DNA of 61,927 nucleotides from an uncultured Candidatus Melainabacteria bacterium. Its GTDB lineage: Bacteria > Cyanobacteriota > Vampirovibrionia > Gastranaerophilales > Gastranaerophilaceae. The stretch's first letter is position 1. Each line of letters starts with the position of its first letter. The stretch is taken from the NCBI GenBank assembly GCA_934757255.1, contig CAKVLL010000009.1, positions 1 through 61,927 of the forward strand, written 5' to 3'. Position numbers and translations under genes: made by a program. Of the stretch, positions 34,423 to 42,691 are shown one piece after another. Below the pieces are notes generated by a model, which saw only the letters and a list, made by a program, of their open reading frames with translations, was not told the DNA's origin and searched no databases.

Positions 34423-35070
34423 TTAACCTTCTTCTCTCAACAAAAGGATTGCGCTATTCAATTCTTCCAGCAAATACTGTAATTGCTGATTAATGTTTTC
34501 CGGATTGTAAATTGAACCACTCGCTGAATACGCTAAATATCGTTGATAAGTAACAGCCTCTTTTCTTAGTTGAGAAATCGATTTTACATAACGATTAACT
34601 TCTTGCAACTTTCTAAAAGATTCGTAATAACTTTCAGGCTTTCCATCGTATTTTACGGTTAAATTATCAACATTAAGCGTAAGCAAATTCGCTTTTGTTA
34701 TAAACAGTTGCAAGCTTTCATTATCTTCTATGCAATCAACTAATTTTTCGAGCATAGGAATAACTTCGTTTGCATCTTTTACAAATTCAGAAGTTTTATC
34801 TTTTTTTTGAATAATGTTGATAAAAGCCGGATTGTCTTTCGGCACCGGTTTTAAATCACTTGGATTATCGAAACCTTCTTGTGCTTCAAAAACCGGAGTT
34901 GTAACTTTTGTTTTTGACCGTTCTATTTTTTCGCCAATATCAGGCAAATTGCCGGCATAGCCTTTACCTTGCAATTCTTTTTCTAAAGCTTTGTCTTTTT
35001 TATTCCAAAAAGCAGCATTTGATGGAAGAACAATCGTTAATAACAGTAAGCAAATCAAAAACTTTCTCAT
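34423..35070 (-). CDS. Secreted hypothetical protein (215 aa)
   Basis: A signal peptide (MRKFLICLLLLTIVLPSNA) with cleavage likely after SNA. The mature part is charged, Lys/Glu-rich and largely helical, with a coiled-looking region (about residues 85-205) that includes LQEVNRYVKSISQLRKEA. No known domain. It precedes the membrane protein gene at 33382 on the same strand and is divergent from ruvC with a 63-bp shared control region. Envelope function is inferred from the leader only. Confidence 0.78.
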   Translation of the reverse strand: MRKFLICLLLLTIVLPSNAAFWNKKDKALEKELQGKGYAGNLPDIGEKIERSKTKVTTPVFEAQEGFDNPSDLKPVPKDNPAFINIIQKKDKTSEFVKDANEVIPMLEKLVDCIEDNESLQLFITKANLLTLNVDNLTVKYDGKPESYYESFRKLQEVNRYVKSISQLRKEAVTYQRYLAYSASGSIYNPENINQQLQYLLEELNSAILLLREEG

Positions 35071-35133
35071 ATTTATATTATATTCATATAATCAAAAAAG
35101 GCAAAGTTTAAGAAAGTGTGCTAAAATTAAGTA

Positions 35134-35607
35134 ATGAAAATTTTAGGTATAGATCCCGGCATGGCAATTGTCGGCTATGGATTAATAGAAGTTGATAAAG
35201 AAAATATAGAATTATTGACGTCCGGCTCAATACAGACAGATAAAAATTTATCGGACTCAAAGCGTTTGTTGGAAATTTATAATGACCTTTCTACGATTGT
35301 GGATAAATATAAGCCGGATTGTGCATCTGTAGAAGAGTTGTTTTTCTTTAAGAATCAAAAGACAGTAATTCCGGTTGCAGAAGCTAGAGGAGTTATCTTA
35401 GCGGTGCTTGAGAAGTTTGAGATACCAACTTTTGGGTATACGCCGATGGTTGTAAAACAAGTTTTGACTGGCTATGGACGCGCGGAGAAAAAAGAAGTTG
35501 AGCAAATGGTGAAAATAGCTTTAGAAACAGAAAATTTGCCTAAACTCGATGACACAGTAGATGCAATCGCAATAGCAATTTGCCATTCTCGCTCATTAAG
35601 AATATAA
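35134..35607 (+). CDS. ruvC: Holliday junction resolvase RuvC
   Basis: 157 aa, normal length. It cuts four-way junctions in recombination with RuvAB. Catalytic acidic residues are visible: D7 in GIDPGMAIVGYG, Glu in SVEELFFFKN, and the Asp pair in DDTVDAIAIAICH. No ruvA/ruvB adjacent. No clear Shine-Dalgarno. Confidence 0.96.
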   Translation: MKILGIDPGMAIVGYGLIEVDKENIELLTSGSIQTDKNLSDSKRLLEIYNDLSTIVDKYKPDCASVEELFFFKNQKTVIPVAEARGVILAVLEKFEIPTFGYTPMVVKQVLTGYGRAEKKEVEQMVKIALETENLPKLDDTVDAIAIAICHSRSLRI

Positions 35608-35656
35608 GGGTAGAGGGAAGCTGATAGCGAGGTCGTCGATTTGAGAGGCTTTCAGT

Positions 35657-35690
35657 CAATGGAAAATTGAAAGTGGAAAATGGAAAATTG
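35657..35690. repeat. Heptamer tandem repeat (TGGAAAA)n
   Basis: Several imperfect TGGAAAA units. On the opposite strand it is the same family as the repeat at 4087-4117, sharing GAAAGTGGAAAAT. Confidence 0.6.
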
Positions 35691-35733
35691 TATTAAATAA
35701 TTTTTTGAGTCAATACTCAAATATAACGGCATA

Positions 35734-36165
35734 TTCGTCGCGAACGTGCAGCGTTTAGCTGCGATAGTGAGCGAGAAGTGCAAGCTCTGCTTGCTGCATC
35801 CATTTAAACCACAACCGTAAGGTTGTAGAAAACAGTACGTTGTTTTTCTTTTTTGCTTACTTTTTTCTTTTTATTTCGCAACAAAAAAGAAAAAAGTAAG
35901 AATTATTTTGAAATAAAAAAGTTTTCTTTGATGTACTTTTCTTTCTCTTTTGTTGCGAGGTAAAGATTTTTTACTTTACTTCCAAGTTGGTAAGCGTACC
36001 TACAAGCTGAAAGTATTTACCCCAGAAAAGTACCAAAAGAAAGAGAAAACACGCCATTGTTTCCTACGCTCTTACGAGCGTTAGATAAAATGGCTGATTA
36101 GCAAGCAGAGCTTGCACCTTCACGCTCACTATAGCAGCTAATCGCTGCACGTTCGCGGCGAGAAT
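35734..36165. mobile_element. MITE-like element with ~75-bp terminal inverted repeats
   Basis: The left arm (about 35734-35806) and right arm (about 36089-36165) are near-identical inverted copies; shared blocks include CGCGAACGTGCAGCG, TTAGCTGC, ATAGTGAGCG and TGCAAGCTCTGCTTGCT. Inside are further hairpins: ACAACCGTAAGGTTGT (35812-35827), a 17-bp A/T-rich stem at about 35857-35900, and ACGCTC/GAGCGT at about 36066-36081 nested in GCCATT/AATGGC. No ORF is present. It may be a non-autonomous transposable element or a structured intergenic repeat. Confidence 0.6.
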
Positions 36166-36339
36166 GTTGTTTATTTGATGAATTTAAGTTAATTTTCAAT
36201 TTTTCACTAGCATAAATTCCTCTTCGTCTGTAACTCCCTATCGTTCAAACAACAGTTAGCTTCCTAGCAAGGGAGTTAAAATATATTTCCATATTAATTT
36301 GTTTTTGATATAATAAAATCACAAATGGGAGAAAATAAT

Positions 36340-37803
36340 ATGCTAGAACTATTGAAAAAGAGTGCAATGGAACAATCCAGAGCAATTCAAAATAAAGAAG
36401 TTTCAGCAGTTGAGCTAACAAAAGCTTCACTAGATAGAATTAAGTCTATTGATGAAAAATTAGGAGCTTTCAATTCTTTAACAGAAGATACAGCTTTAGA
36501 AACTGCAAAAAAAGTTGATGAAAAAATTGCAAAAGGAGAAGAATTACCTCTTTTAGCAGGTGTTCCTCTTGCATTGAAAGATAATATGAACTTAGTTGGG
36601 TCTAAAACTACAGCTTCAAGCAAGATTTTAGAAAACTTTGTTTCACCTTATAATGCAACAGCTACTCAAAAATTGTTAGACAATTTAATTCCAATCGTCG
36701 GTAAAGCTAACCTAGACGAATTTGCAATGGGTTCTTCAAACGAAAACTCTGCTTTCAAAAAAGTTCACAACCCATGGAATTTGAACAAAGTTCCGGGTGG
36801 TTCATCAGGCGGTTCAGCAGCTTCTGTTTCTTCTTGCGAAGCAGCATTAGCACTAGGTTCAGATACAGGCGGAAGTATTCGTCTTCCTGCAAGCTTCTGC
36901 GGTATCGTTGGCATGAAACCTACTTATGGTAAGGTTTCCAGATATGGTTTGATTGCGTTTGCTTCATCTTTAGACCAAATTGGTCCGTTTGCAAGAACAG
37001 TAGAAGATGCAGCTGCATTGTTGGAAGTTATTTCAGGTTACGATTACCATGATTCAACTTCATTAAAATTGCCTGTTGAAAATTACCGCAACAGCTTAAA
37101 CAATGACGTTAAAGGCATGAAAATCGGTGTAGTCAAAGAACTTATGTCAGAAGGTTTAACACCTGACGTTAAAAAAGCTCTTGAAGCAGCAATTGAAACA
37201 TACAAAACTTTAGGTGCAGAAGTTGTTGAAATTTCACTTCCTAACTTGAAACACTCTATTGGTATCTATTATATTTTAGCGACAGCAGAATGTAGTTCTA
37301 ACTTGGCTAGATTTGATGGTGTTAAATACGGTCATAGAACGGCTGACGCTAAAAATCTTCTTGAAATGTATTGTAAAACTCGTGCGGAAGGCTTTGGTCC
37401 GGAAGTTAAACGTCGTATAATGCTCGGTACTTACGCTCTATCTTCTGGCTATTATGATGCTTATTACAAAAAAGCTTTACAAATGAGAAGAGTTGTAACA
37501 GAAGATTTCTTGAAGGCGTTTGCTCAGGTAGATGCTTTGATTTCACCAACTTGTCCGACTACAGCATTTGACTTGGGTGCAAAATCTGAAGATCCATTAG
37601 CAATGTATTTGACAGATATTGCAACTATTTCTGCAAACTTAGCCGGTATCCCTGCTATTTCAGTTCCGGCAGGTTTTGATTCAGATGGAATGCCAATCGG
37701 CTTACAAATCATGTCTCCTCAACTTACAGAGGCTAAATTGTTTAATGTGGCTTATAAGTTTGAACAATCTCATGATTATTATAAGCAACTGGCAAGTATT
37801 TAG
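36340..37803 (+). CDS. gatA: Asp-tRNA(Asn)/Glu-tRNA(Gln) amidotransferase subunit A
   Basis: 487 aa from MLELLKKSAMEQ, chosen because GGGAGA lies at the right distance; an in-frame ATG at 36325 is unlikely. The amidase signature is complete: catalytic Lys in VPLALKDNM and the Ser-cis-Ser pair in GGSSGGSAASVSS and GSDTGGSIRLPASFCG. It releases ammonia from glutamine for tRNA-bound Asp/Glu. gatC lies 1.8 kb downstream on the other strand and gatB is not in this window, so the subunits are dispersed. Confidence 0.97.
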   Translation: MLELLKKSAMEQSRAIQNKEVSAVELTKASLDRIKSIDEKLGAFNSLTEDTALETAKKVDEKIAKGEELPLLAGVPLALKDNMNLVGSKTTASSKILENFVSPYNATATQKLLDNLIPIVGKANLDEFAMGSSNENSAFKKVHNPWNLNKVPGGSSGGSAASVSSCEAALALGSDTGGSIRLPASFCGIVGMKPTYGKVSRYGLIAFASSLDQIGPFARTVEDAAALLEVISGYDYHDSTSLKLPVENYRNSLNNDVKGMKIGVVKELMSEGLTPDVKKALEAAIETYKTLGAEVVEISLPNLKHSIGIYYILATAECSSNLARFDGVKYGHRTADAKNLLEMYCKTRAEGFGPEVKRRIMLGTYALSSGYYDAYYKKALQMRRVVTEDFLKAFAQVDALISPTCPTTAFDLGAKSEDPLAMYLTDIATISANLAGIPAISVPAGFDSDGMPIGLQIMSPQLTEAKLFNVAYKFEQSHDYYKQLASI

Positions 37804-37814
37804 TTATAAAAAAC

Positions 37815-37855
37815 AAAAAAAGTGATGATTGCAATTTGCAATCATCACTTTTTTT
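37815..37855. terminator. Bidirectional terminator gatA/pyrG
   Basis: A 19-bp stem (A-run plus GTGATGATTGCA with its complement, loop ATT) flanked by A- and T-tracts. It serves both convergent genes. Confidence 0.9.
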
Positions 37856-37875
37856 ATTGTATTAGAGTTTGTTTG

Positions 37876-39483
37876 TTAATTCTTTTTCTGTTTTACAACT
37901 GCGTCTATTAAACCTTTAAACAAAGGATGTGGCCTTTCAGGACGAGATTTAAACTCAGGGTGGAACTGGCATGCCACAAACCAATCAAGGCTTGGTACTT
38001 CTACTATTTCTGACAACATTCCATCTGGTGACATGCCGGAGAATATCAAACCTGCTTTTTTCAAATCTTCAATATATTCGGTATTAACTTCGTATCTATG
38101 TCTATGGCGTTCAGAAATTTTATTTGCGCCATAAACTTCATGTGCTTTAGTTCCTTTTTTTAGGTGACAATCATAAGCACCCAATCTCATTGTACCGCCA
38201 TAACCTTTAACGTTCTTTTGTTCAAGCATTAAATCAATTACAGGTATCGGCGCATTTTCATCGAACTCGGTAGAGTTTGCGTCCTTCATGCCGGCAACAT
38301 TTCTTGCATATTCAATTACGGCGCACTGCATACCAAGACAAATTCCCAAGAATGGAACATTATTTTCTCTAGCGTATTTAATTACGTTTAATTTACCTTC
38401 AATTCCTCTAATTCCAAATCCGCCCGGAACAATTACGCCGTCAACATCTTTCATTAGTTCTTCACAAGCTTTAGCGTCCACGCAATCTTCTGAATTAATC
38501 CATTTTATTTCGGTTTTAACATTATTTGCGTAACCGGCATGCTTAATTGATTCGACAACTGAAATATATGCATCAGAAAGCTTTGTATATTTACCGGCAA
38601 TTGCAATTTTAATACTGCCTTGCGGATGATTAATTTTATCAACTAATTCTCTCCAACGAGTTAAATCTGCTGCTTTTGTAGGAACTTGAAGAAGCTTAAG
38701 CACGACATCTGCAAAATTTTGATCTTCTAAAGCAAGTGGAACTTCGTAAATACTCTTCATGTCGCGACATTCAATAACCGCTTCTTTTGCTACAGAACAG
38801 AATAGCGCTAATTTATCCTTTTCAGTTTTAGGGATTGGTTTAGATGTTCTGCAAACAAGAATTTCAGGTTGTAAACCATAGCTTCTCAAAAGATTAACAC
38901 TGTGTTGAGAAGGTTTTGTTTTCAATTCACCCGAAGTCGGAAGATATGGAAGCAATGTACAATGAATATTAATTGCATTTCCAATACCAGCCTCAGATTT
39001 AAATTGTCTTATAGATTCAATAAATGGTAAACTTTCGATATCACCGATAGTACCGCCAATTTCAATAATCTGAAAATCAGGTTTGAAGAATTTTTGTGCT
39101 TTTACTAATCTTGATTTGATTTCGTTAGTAATATGTGGGATTACTTGAACTGTAGCGCCTAAATAATCTCCGCGACGTTCTTTTTGTATAACTGTTTGAT
39201 AAACGCTACCTGAAGTTACGTTGCTTAATTGTGAAAAATTAGTGTCGATAAATCTTTCATAGTGACCTAAATCTAAATCTGTTTCCGCGCCATCATCGGT
39301 AACAAAAACCTCGCCATGTTGGAATGGACTCATTGTTCCGGGGTCTACATTTATATAAGGGTCAAATTTTTGAATCGCAACAGAAAATCCTCTTGCACGT
39401 AAAAGTTTACCTAAAGACGCGCCAATAATTCCTTTTCCTAAAGAACTAACAACACCGCCTGTTATAAAAATATATTTTGTCAT
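37876..39483 (-). CDS. pyrG: CTP synthase
   Basis: 535 aa, the usual length, from MTKYIFITGGVVSSLGKG with AAGGAG upstream; a frame extension to 39546 lacks support. The synthetase domain has the P-loop GGVVSSLGKG and Mg-binding IEIGGTIGDIES; the glutaminase domain has GGFGIRG, the nucleophile Cys in FLGICLGMQ, and the His-x-Glu pair in CQFHPEF. It makes CTP from UTP and glutamine. pyrG probably has its own unit; gatC is upstream with a terminator between. Confidence 0.97.
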   Translation of the reverse strand: MTKYIFITGGVVSSLGKGIIGASLGKLLRARGFSVAIQKFDPYINVDPGTMSPFQHGEVFVTDDGAETDLDLGHYERFIDTNFSQLSNVTSGSVYQTVIQKERRGDYLGATVQVIPHITNEIKSRLVKAQKFFKPDFQIIEIGGTIGDIESLPFIESIRQFKSEAGIGNAINIHCTLLPYLPTSGELKTKPSQHSVNLLRSYGLQPEILVCRTSKPIPKTEKDKLALFCSVAKEAVIECRDMKSIYEVPLALEDQNFADVVLKLLQVPTKAADLTRWRELVDKINHPQGSIKIAIAGKYTKLSDAYISVVESIKHAGYANNVKTEIKWINSEDCVDAKACEELMKDVDGVIVPGGFGIRGIEGKLNVIKYARENNVPFLGICLGMQCAVIEYARNVAGMKDANSTEFDENAPIPVIDLMLEQKNVKGYGGTMRLGAYDCHLKKGTKAHEVYGANKISERHRHRYEVNTEYIEDLKKAGLIFSGMSPDGMLSEIVEVPSLDWFVACQFHPEFKSRPERPHPLFKGLIDAVVKQKKN

Positions 39484-39560
39484 AGTTGAACTCCTTAATA
39501 TTTTAACTTCCTCTTTTTTATGAGAGGGTTGGGGTGAGGGGTTCACCCACTAATAAATAC

Positions 39561-39590
39561 AAAAAAGAGGGGTAGTTACCCCTCTTTTTA
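39561..39590 (-). terminator. Rho-independent terminator after gatC
   Basis: AAAAAGAGGGGTA (39562-39574) paired with TACCCCTCTTTTT (39577-39589); U-rich on the minus strand. Confidence 0.85.
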
Positions 39591-39595
39591 TCTAA

Positions 39596-39877
39596 CTAAT
39601 TGATTTTTGGAACTCTAAAGAATCCGTTTTCTTCGTCCGGTGCGTTCTTCATCAGTTCTTCTTTTGTTTGTTCGTAATAAACTTTGTCTTCTCTCATTAC
39701 ATTCACAAAGTCAATTGCGTGCGCCATAGGCTCTACATTAGAAGTGTCAACTTCATTCATAGCGTCAACGTGCTTTAAAACATCACCCAATTGCTTAGTA
39801 AATTTTTCTTTTTCTTCTTCTGTTAATTCTAAACGTGCTAATTTTGCTACGTGTTCTACATCTTTTATTGTAATCAT
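39596..39877 (-). CDS. gatC: Asp-tRNA(Asn)/Glu-tRNA(Gln) amidotransferase subunit C
   Basis: 93 aa, normal. Typical elements: VEHVAKLARLELTEEEKEKF, LGDVLKHVDAMNEVDTSNVEP, and a C-terminal GFFRVPKI. It stabilises the GatAB complex. The start is weakly supported (TTGGAGTAAAAAACATG). A terminator separates it from pyrG. Confidence 0.96.
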   Translation of the reverse strand: MITIKDVEHVAKLARLELTEEEKEKFTKQLGDVLKHVDAMNEVDTSNVEPMAHAIDFVNVMREDKVYYEQTKEELMKNAPDEENGFFRVPKIN

Positions 39878-39974
39878 GTTTTTTACTCCAATATTTTATA
39901 ATTTAACATAAAAAAAACTCTTTGTCATTAAAATTTTAAATTAGAATGTGATAGTGTATAATTAAAAAAAGTTA

Positions 39975-40003
39975 TTGACATTAAAATTTGTTTATCGTAT
40001 CAT
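39975..40003 (+). promoter_or_regulatory. Promoter of the tRNA cluster
   Basis: TTGACA (39975-39980), 17 nt, TATCAT (39998-40003), 11 bp before tRNA-Thr. The -35 is perfect. Confidence 0.75.
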
Positions 40004-40013
40004 AAATCTTGTC

Positions 40014-40085
40014 GCCGGTATAGCTCAACGGTAGAGCAACGGTTTTGTAAACCGTAGGTTGTAGGTTCGATTCCTATTACCGGCT
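40014..40085 (+). tRNA. tRNA-Thr (anticodon TGT)
   Basis: 72 nt. Acceptor GCCGGTA/TACCGGC, D-arm AGCTCAACGGTAGAGCA, anticodon stem ACGGT/ACCGT around TTTGTAA (anticodon TGT), T-arm with GTAGG-TTCGATT-CCTAT. No encoded CCA. Confidence 0.97.
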
Positions 40086-40128
40086 TTTTTTAATAAAGAG
40101 AGAATTCTCTTACGGCCCTTGTGGCATT

Positions 40129-40146
40129 TGCCTTTGTGGCGCAGGG
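40129..40146 (+). repeat. Duplicated 5' fragment of tRNA-Thr(GGT)
   Basis: TGCCTTTGTGGCGCAGGG is identical to the first 18 nt of the tRNA-Thr gene that follows at 40221, then the two diverge. No D-arm closure, anticodon or T-arm follows, so it is a vestige, not a tRNA. Confidence 0.7.
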
Positions 40147-40220
40147 ACTCTGCCAAATAAAAGATTGAGTATCTTTTATGAGAGGTAGCACTCCAAAGGG
40201 GGTGAGTGGTTTCTGAAATA

Positions 40221-40294
40221 TGCCTTTGTGGCGCAGGGGTAGCGCACTCCCTTGGTAAGGGAGAGGCCACGAGTTCAAATCTCGTCAAAGGCAT
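40221..40294 (+). tRNA. tRNA-Thr (anticodon GGT)
   Basis: 74 nt. Acceptor TGCCTTT/AAAGGCA, anticodon stem CTCCC/GGGAG around TTGGTAA (anticodon GGT), T-arm ACGAG-TTCAAAT-CTCGT. It reads ACC/ACU and complements the TGT isoacceptor just upstream. Confidence 0.96.
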
Positions 40295-40314
40295 TTTTAA
40301 TGACAATTCAATAT

Positions 40315-40397
40315 GGGTAGGTGGCCGAGTGGCTAAAGGCGACAGACTGTAAATCTGTTCACGAGAGTGTACGGTGGTTCGAATCCACCCCTGCCCA
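40315..40397 (+). tRNA. tRNA-Tyr (anticodon GTA)
   Basis: 83 nt with a long variable arm. Acceptor GGGTAGG/CCTGCCC, anticodon stem ACAGA/TCTGT around CTGTAAA (anticodon GTA), T-arm GGTGG-TTCGAAT-CCACC. The last 14 nt start the direct repeat recurring at 40564 and 42687. Confidence 0.97.
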
Positions 40398-40492
40398 AAT
40401 TTTTAATCCCAGTTAGCCGCTGGGATTTTTTAATGTTTGGGGTGATTCTCACCACCGTGGTGGTTCTTTCCTCCATTTGCTTCTTTTAAAAT
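40384..40492 (+). repeat. Direct repeat DR1 (tRNA-Tyr 3' end plus terminator)
   Basis: It starts inside tRNA-Tyr at the CCACCCCTGCCCA 3' end and runs through the terminator hairpin and the GGTGATTCTCACC hairpin to CTTTTAAAAT. Recurs as DR2 and DR3. The 3'-end tRNA repeat is the classical form of an integrase att site. Confidence 0.8.
40405..40430 (+). terminator. Terminator of the tRNA cluster
   Basis: AATCCCAG (40405-40412), 7-nt loop, CTGGGATT (40420-40427), then T. Copied with the repeat at DR2 and DR3. Confidence 0.85.
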
Positions 40493-40563
40493 ATTAAAAA
40501 AAGTATATCTATACGAAAAACGTGACATTTAGTCACCTTTTTCTGTGCGCAAACGGAGTCCTT

Positions 40564-40669
40564 ACCCCTGCCCAAATTTTTAATCCCAGTTAGCCGCTGG
40601 GATTTTTTAATGCTTGGGGTGATTTTCACCACCGTGGAGGTTCTTTCCTCCATTTGCTTCTTTTAAAAT
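40564..40669 (+). repeat. Direct repeat DR2
   Basis: ACCCCTGCCCAAATTTTTAA and the following terminator and hairpins repeat DR1 with only a few substitutions (for example TGTTTGG to TGCTTGG). DR2 lies 180 bp after DR1. Confidence 0.85.
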
Positions 40670-40812
40670 TATAACTAGACACTTAGTTTAATAATGTCTG
40701 ACATTTAAAATGATAAATTTTAAAATTACCCTCTCTTAAGGGAAAAATTTATGTATTATAATAATATGAACCTTATTTAAGCTAAAATCGTTGTAATATT
40801 AGGAGAAACATT

Positions 40813-41226
40813 ATGAAGAAACTTTTGAGTATTATTTTTACATTGTTATTCTTTGCTGGTTATTGTCTTGCGACAACATCTTATGATAGTTACGGTAACA
40901 AAACAGGTTCATATAAACAAACATCCAATGGCTATACTTCATACGATAGATATGGAAATAAGACTGGTTCTTATAAACAAACTTCATCTGGATACAATTC
41001 TTATGACAAATACGGAAACAAGACTGGAAGTTACAAAAAAACATCCTCTGGTTATACTTCTTATGATAAATATGGGAATAAAACTGGAAGCTATAAAACA
41101 AATTCTAGTGGAGTAACAACCCAATATGACAAGTATGGCAACAAGACAGGCTCATTCAGAACTAATTCATCAGGAAGAACTACCCAATACGATAAATATG
41201 GTAATAAAGTTGGAAGTTACAAATAG
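40813..41226 (+). CDS. Secreted protein of six YD-like tandem repeats
   Basis: 137 aa. Signal peptide MKKLLSIIFTLLFFAGYCLA. The mature protein is six units of YD(K/R/S)YGNKTGSYK separated by 6-9 residue linkers of Ser/Thr/Gly/Asn type (TSSGYTS, TNSSGRTTQ). The YDxYGNxxG core resembles YD/RHS-type repeats of surface proteins, though the spacing differs. Near-identical units point to recent expansion by slippage. It lies between DR2 and the Bro-N gene and ends 1 bp from the convergent gene stop. Likely an exported surface or cell-wall protein. Confidence 0.85.
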   Translation: MKKLLSIIFTLLFFAGYCLATTSYDSYGNKTGSYKQTSNGYTSYDRYGNKTGSYKQTSSGYNSYDKYGNKTGSYKKTSSGYTSYDKYGNKTGSYKTNSSGVTTQYDKYGNKTGSFRTNSSGRTTQYDKYGNKVGSYK

Positions 41227-41227
41227 G

Positions 41228-42070
41228 TTAATCTTTTTTCTTAATTTGTTTAGGTTGCTTATGCGGAAGAAAATTGCTGTCAGTTACAACTTTCTTTCCG
41301 GTTTCTAATTCCAACTTTTCTTTTGCTTCTTTCGCAATTTTACCGCCACGTTTTGCAGATTTTTTGTTTTCTTCCATGCCAGTTGCATTTTCTGCCTCTG
41401 CAATTTGTCTGGTTGATAACTCTGCTAAAGCTGTAAAAATTAACTCCGCTTCTGACATATGATCTCGAAGGTTTTGCGACTTTAACCCTTTCAAATCTTT
41501 ATGTTCTTTTACAGACAATCCGGACCATTCTTGATGAATAATATTTGTAAGAATTGCATATTCTTCACCCTCTGTAATTTCATGGTCTTTCCAATAATCA
41601 GTCAATTTATTTCTGGTTTCTTGACCTGTCATTCGTTGCTGAATCCACTTTTCAGAACGACCAAGTTTCTGATAAGTTTCTCTTGCTCTATCAATAGCTT
41701 TTGAAGGGTCTGCCATTTCTTGAACACGTTCTTGACCGACTTTAGCCAACCATTGTTTAATAGGTTCTGCTTTCTTTGACGGAATAGACTGGATTATACG
41801 AAAAACTGTCTTAATATCAGCAACATCAGTCTTACGCATTTTCCCGTCATCAGCTTGTAATTTCAACTGGTAACAATTTGTTACCAGTTCATTAAAACCT
41901 TCTTTTAAAAGCCTTCCCTTTAGAACCTTCCAATATTTTCTTGCTGATTGGTAATCTTTTTCAATCAAAATAGTAACAATATCTATAACAGAAAAATAAT
42001 AAACTTCTTTTTCTTCATCATAAATATGTCTAATCTGTTTATTTTCAAACAAAGTTAAATCTTCACCCAT
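41228..42070 (-). CDS. Bro-N domain protein (DinD/antirepressor-like)
   Basis: 280 aa. N-terminal Bro-N domain (residues about 8-110: IRHIYDEEKEVYYFSVIDIVTIL, ARKYWKVLKGRL, KMRKTDVADIKTVFRIIQSI) followed by a DinD-like C-terminal part (AKVGQERVQEMADPSKAI, LGRSEKWIQQRMTGQETRNKL, and a long Lys-rich tail). Such proteins are typical of phages and integrated elements and of the SOS-induced DinD. It sits between DR2 and DR3, supporting an acquired origin. The upstream 790 bp have no gene. Confidence 0.9.
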   Translation of the reverse strand: MGEDLTLFENKQIRHIYDEEKEVYYFSVIDIVTILIEKDYQSARKYWKVLKGRLLKEGFNELVTNCYQLKLQADDGKMRKTDVADIKTVFRIIQSIPSKKAEPIKQWLAKVGQERVQEMADPSKAIDRARETYQKLGRSEKWIQQRMTGQETRNKLTDYWKDHEITEGEEYAILTNIIHQEWSGLSVKEHKDLKGLKSQNLRDHMSEAELIFTALAELSTRQIAEAENATGMEENKKSAKRGGKIAKEAKEKLELETGKKVVTDSNFLPHKQPKQIKKKD

Positions 42071-42580
42071 TTTAAATCTCCTATTGTATTCATGCTATTC
42101 AATCATGTTAGGCTTGTCAACATGTAAAACATTATTATAATCACTACGAGAAGCCGCTTACGCTGCTTTTAGCAAGTTCAACAAAAGCAGTACAGAAATT
42201 TTATCCTATAAAACACTTGACAAGAGTTATAAGTTAACAGAGAGACTGCATTTAAAACATTTAGAGGAATTTGTTTCTGATTTCTTTGTATCACACATAA
42301 TCTAATAGACCAACATTATTATTTCTGTTCTTGTTTCTGCTTATGTATCTTTACTCTTTTCAAGCTAAGGTCTTTGCAATAGGAATATAGCAAGCTCGCT
42401 AACGCTCGTGCTTACGCGCTATATCACCAAATCACAATACTAGCAAAAGCAAACAGACCAGAAGAATAATGAGTTGGGTGAGAGCTGGTATGAATGAAAT
42501 TGTGTTATAGAATGTTGAGTATGAATGCAATGTGGTATAAGTTATGAGAATGTGTGTATGTGTTGGTTATACAATAGATA

Positions 42581-42691
42581 TTAAGTATCTGATTTTTTGC
42601 TATCCAATTCATTCAACCAAGCTTTTATTTCCATGAGATATGGTAACATTTCATACACATCAAAAGCATAATTCGTTAGGATTTCGTCCAC
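42581..42691 (-). pseudogene. C-terminal CDS remnant cut by DR3
   Basis: The minus strand encodes DEILTNYAFDVYEMLPYLM and a further 16 residues ending SDT. The frame enters from DR3 (CCACCCCTGCCC), so its original 5' part is missing. It reads like the tail of a longer protein truncated where an element joined. It could be a chance frame. Confidence 0.35.

Larger units (their letters stand above)
35608..36339. other. 730-bp gene-free region with repeats and palindromes
   Basis: No credible reading frame. It contains the TGGAAAA tandem repeat (35657-35690), a large inverted-repeat element (35734-36165, listed separately) and, before gatA, a weaker stem TAACTCCCT/AGGGAGTTA (about 36230-36278). 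A possible gatA promoter -10 (TATAAT, 36310-36315) is at the right end. Confidence 0.6.
40398..40812. other. 415-bp gene-free region with tandem repeats DR1 and DR2
   Basis: Between tRNA-Tyr and the 40813 gene: the rest of DR1, a GTGAC/GTCAC hairpin with T tract (40522-40541), DR2, then about 140 AT-rich bp that hold the probable promoter of the 40813 gene (TATTATAATAATATG region). No reading frame of note. Confidence 0.6.

Noticed and set aside
39484..39546. 21-residue N-terminal extension of pyrG
   Set aside because: CTP synthases start at MTKYIFITGG; the AAGGAG site is next to that ATG and the extension is non-coding leader.
40025..40306. 93-aa frame on the minus strand across the tRNA cluster
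   Set aside because: It is the antisense translation of two tRNA-Thr genes; its LTRFELVASPL and NRNRTYNLR strings are the familiar false products of tRNA regions.
40813..41226. CRISPR array
   Set aside because: The regular DNA repeats are codons of a YD-like repeat protein with an intact signal peptide; spacers are not unique. No CRISPR array or cas gene was seen in the window.
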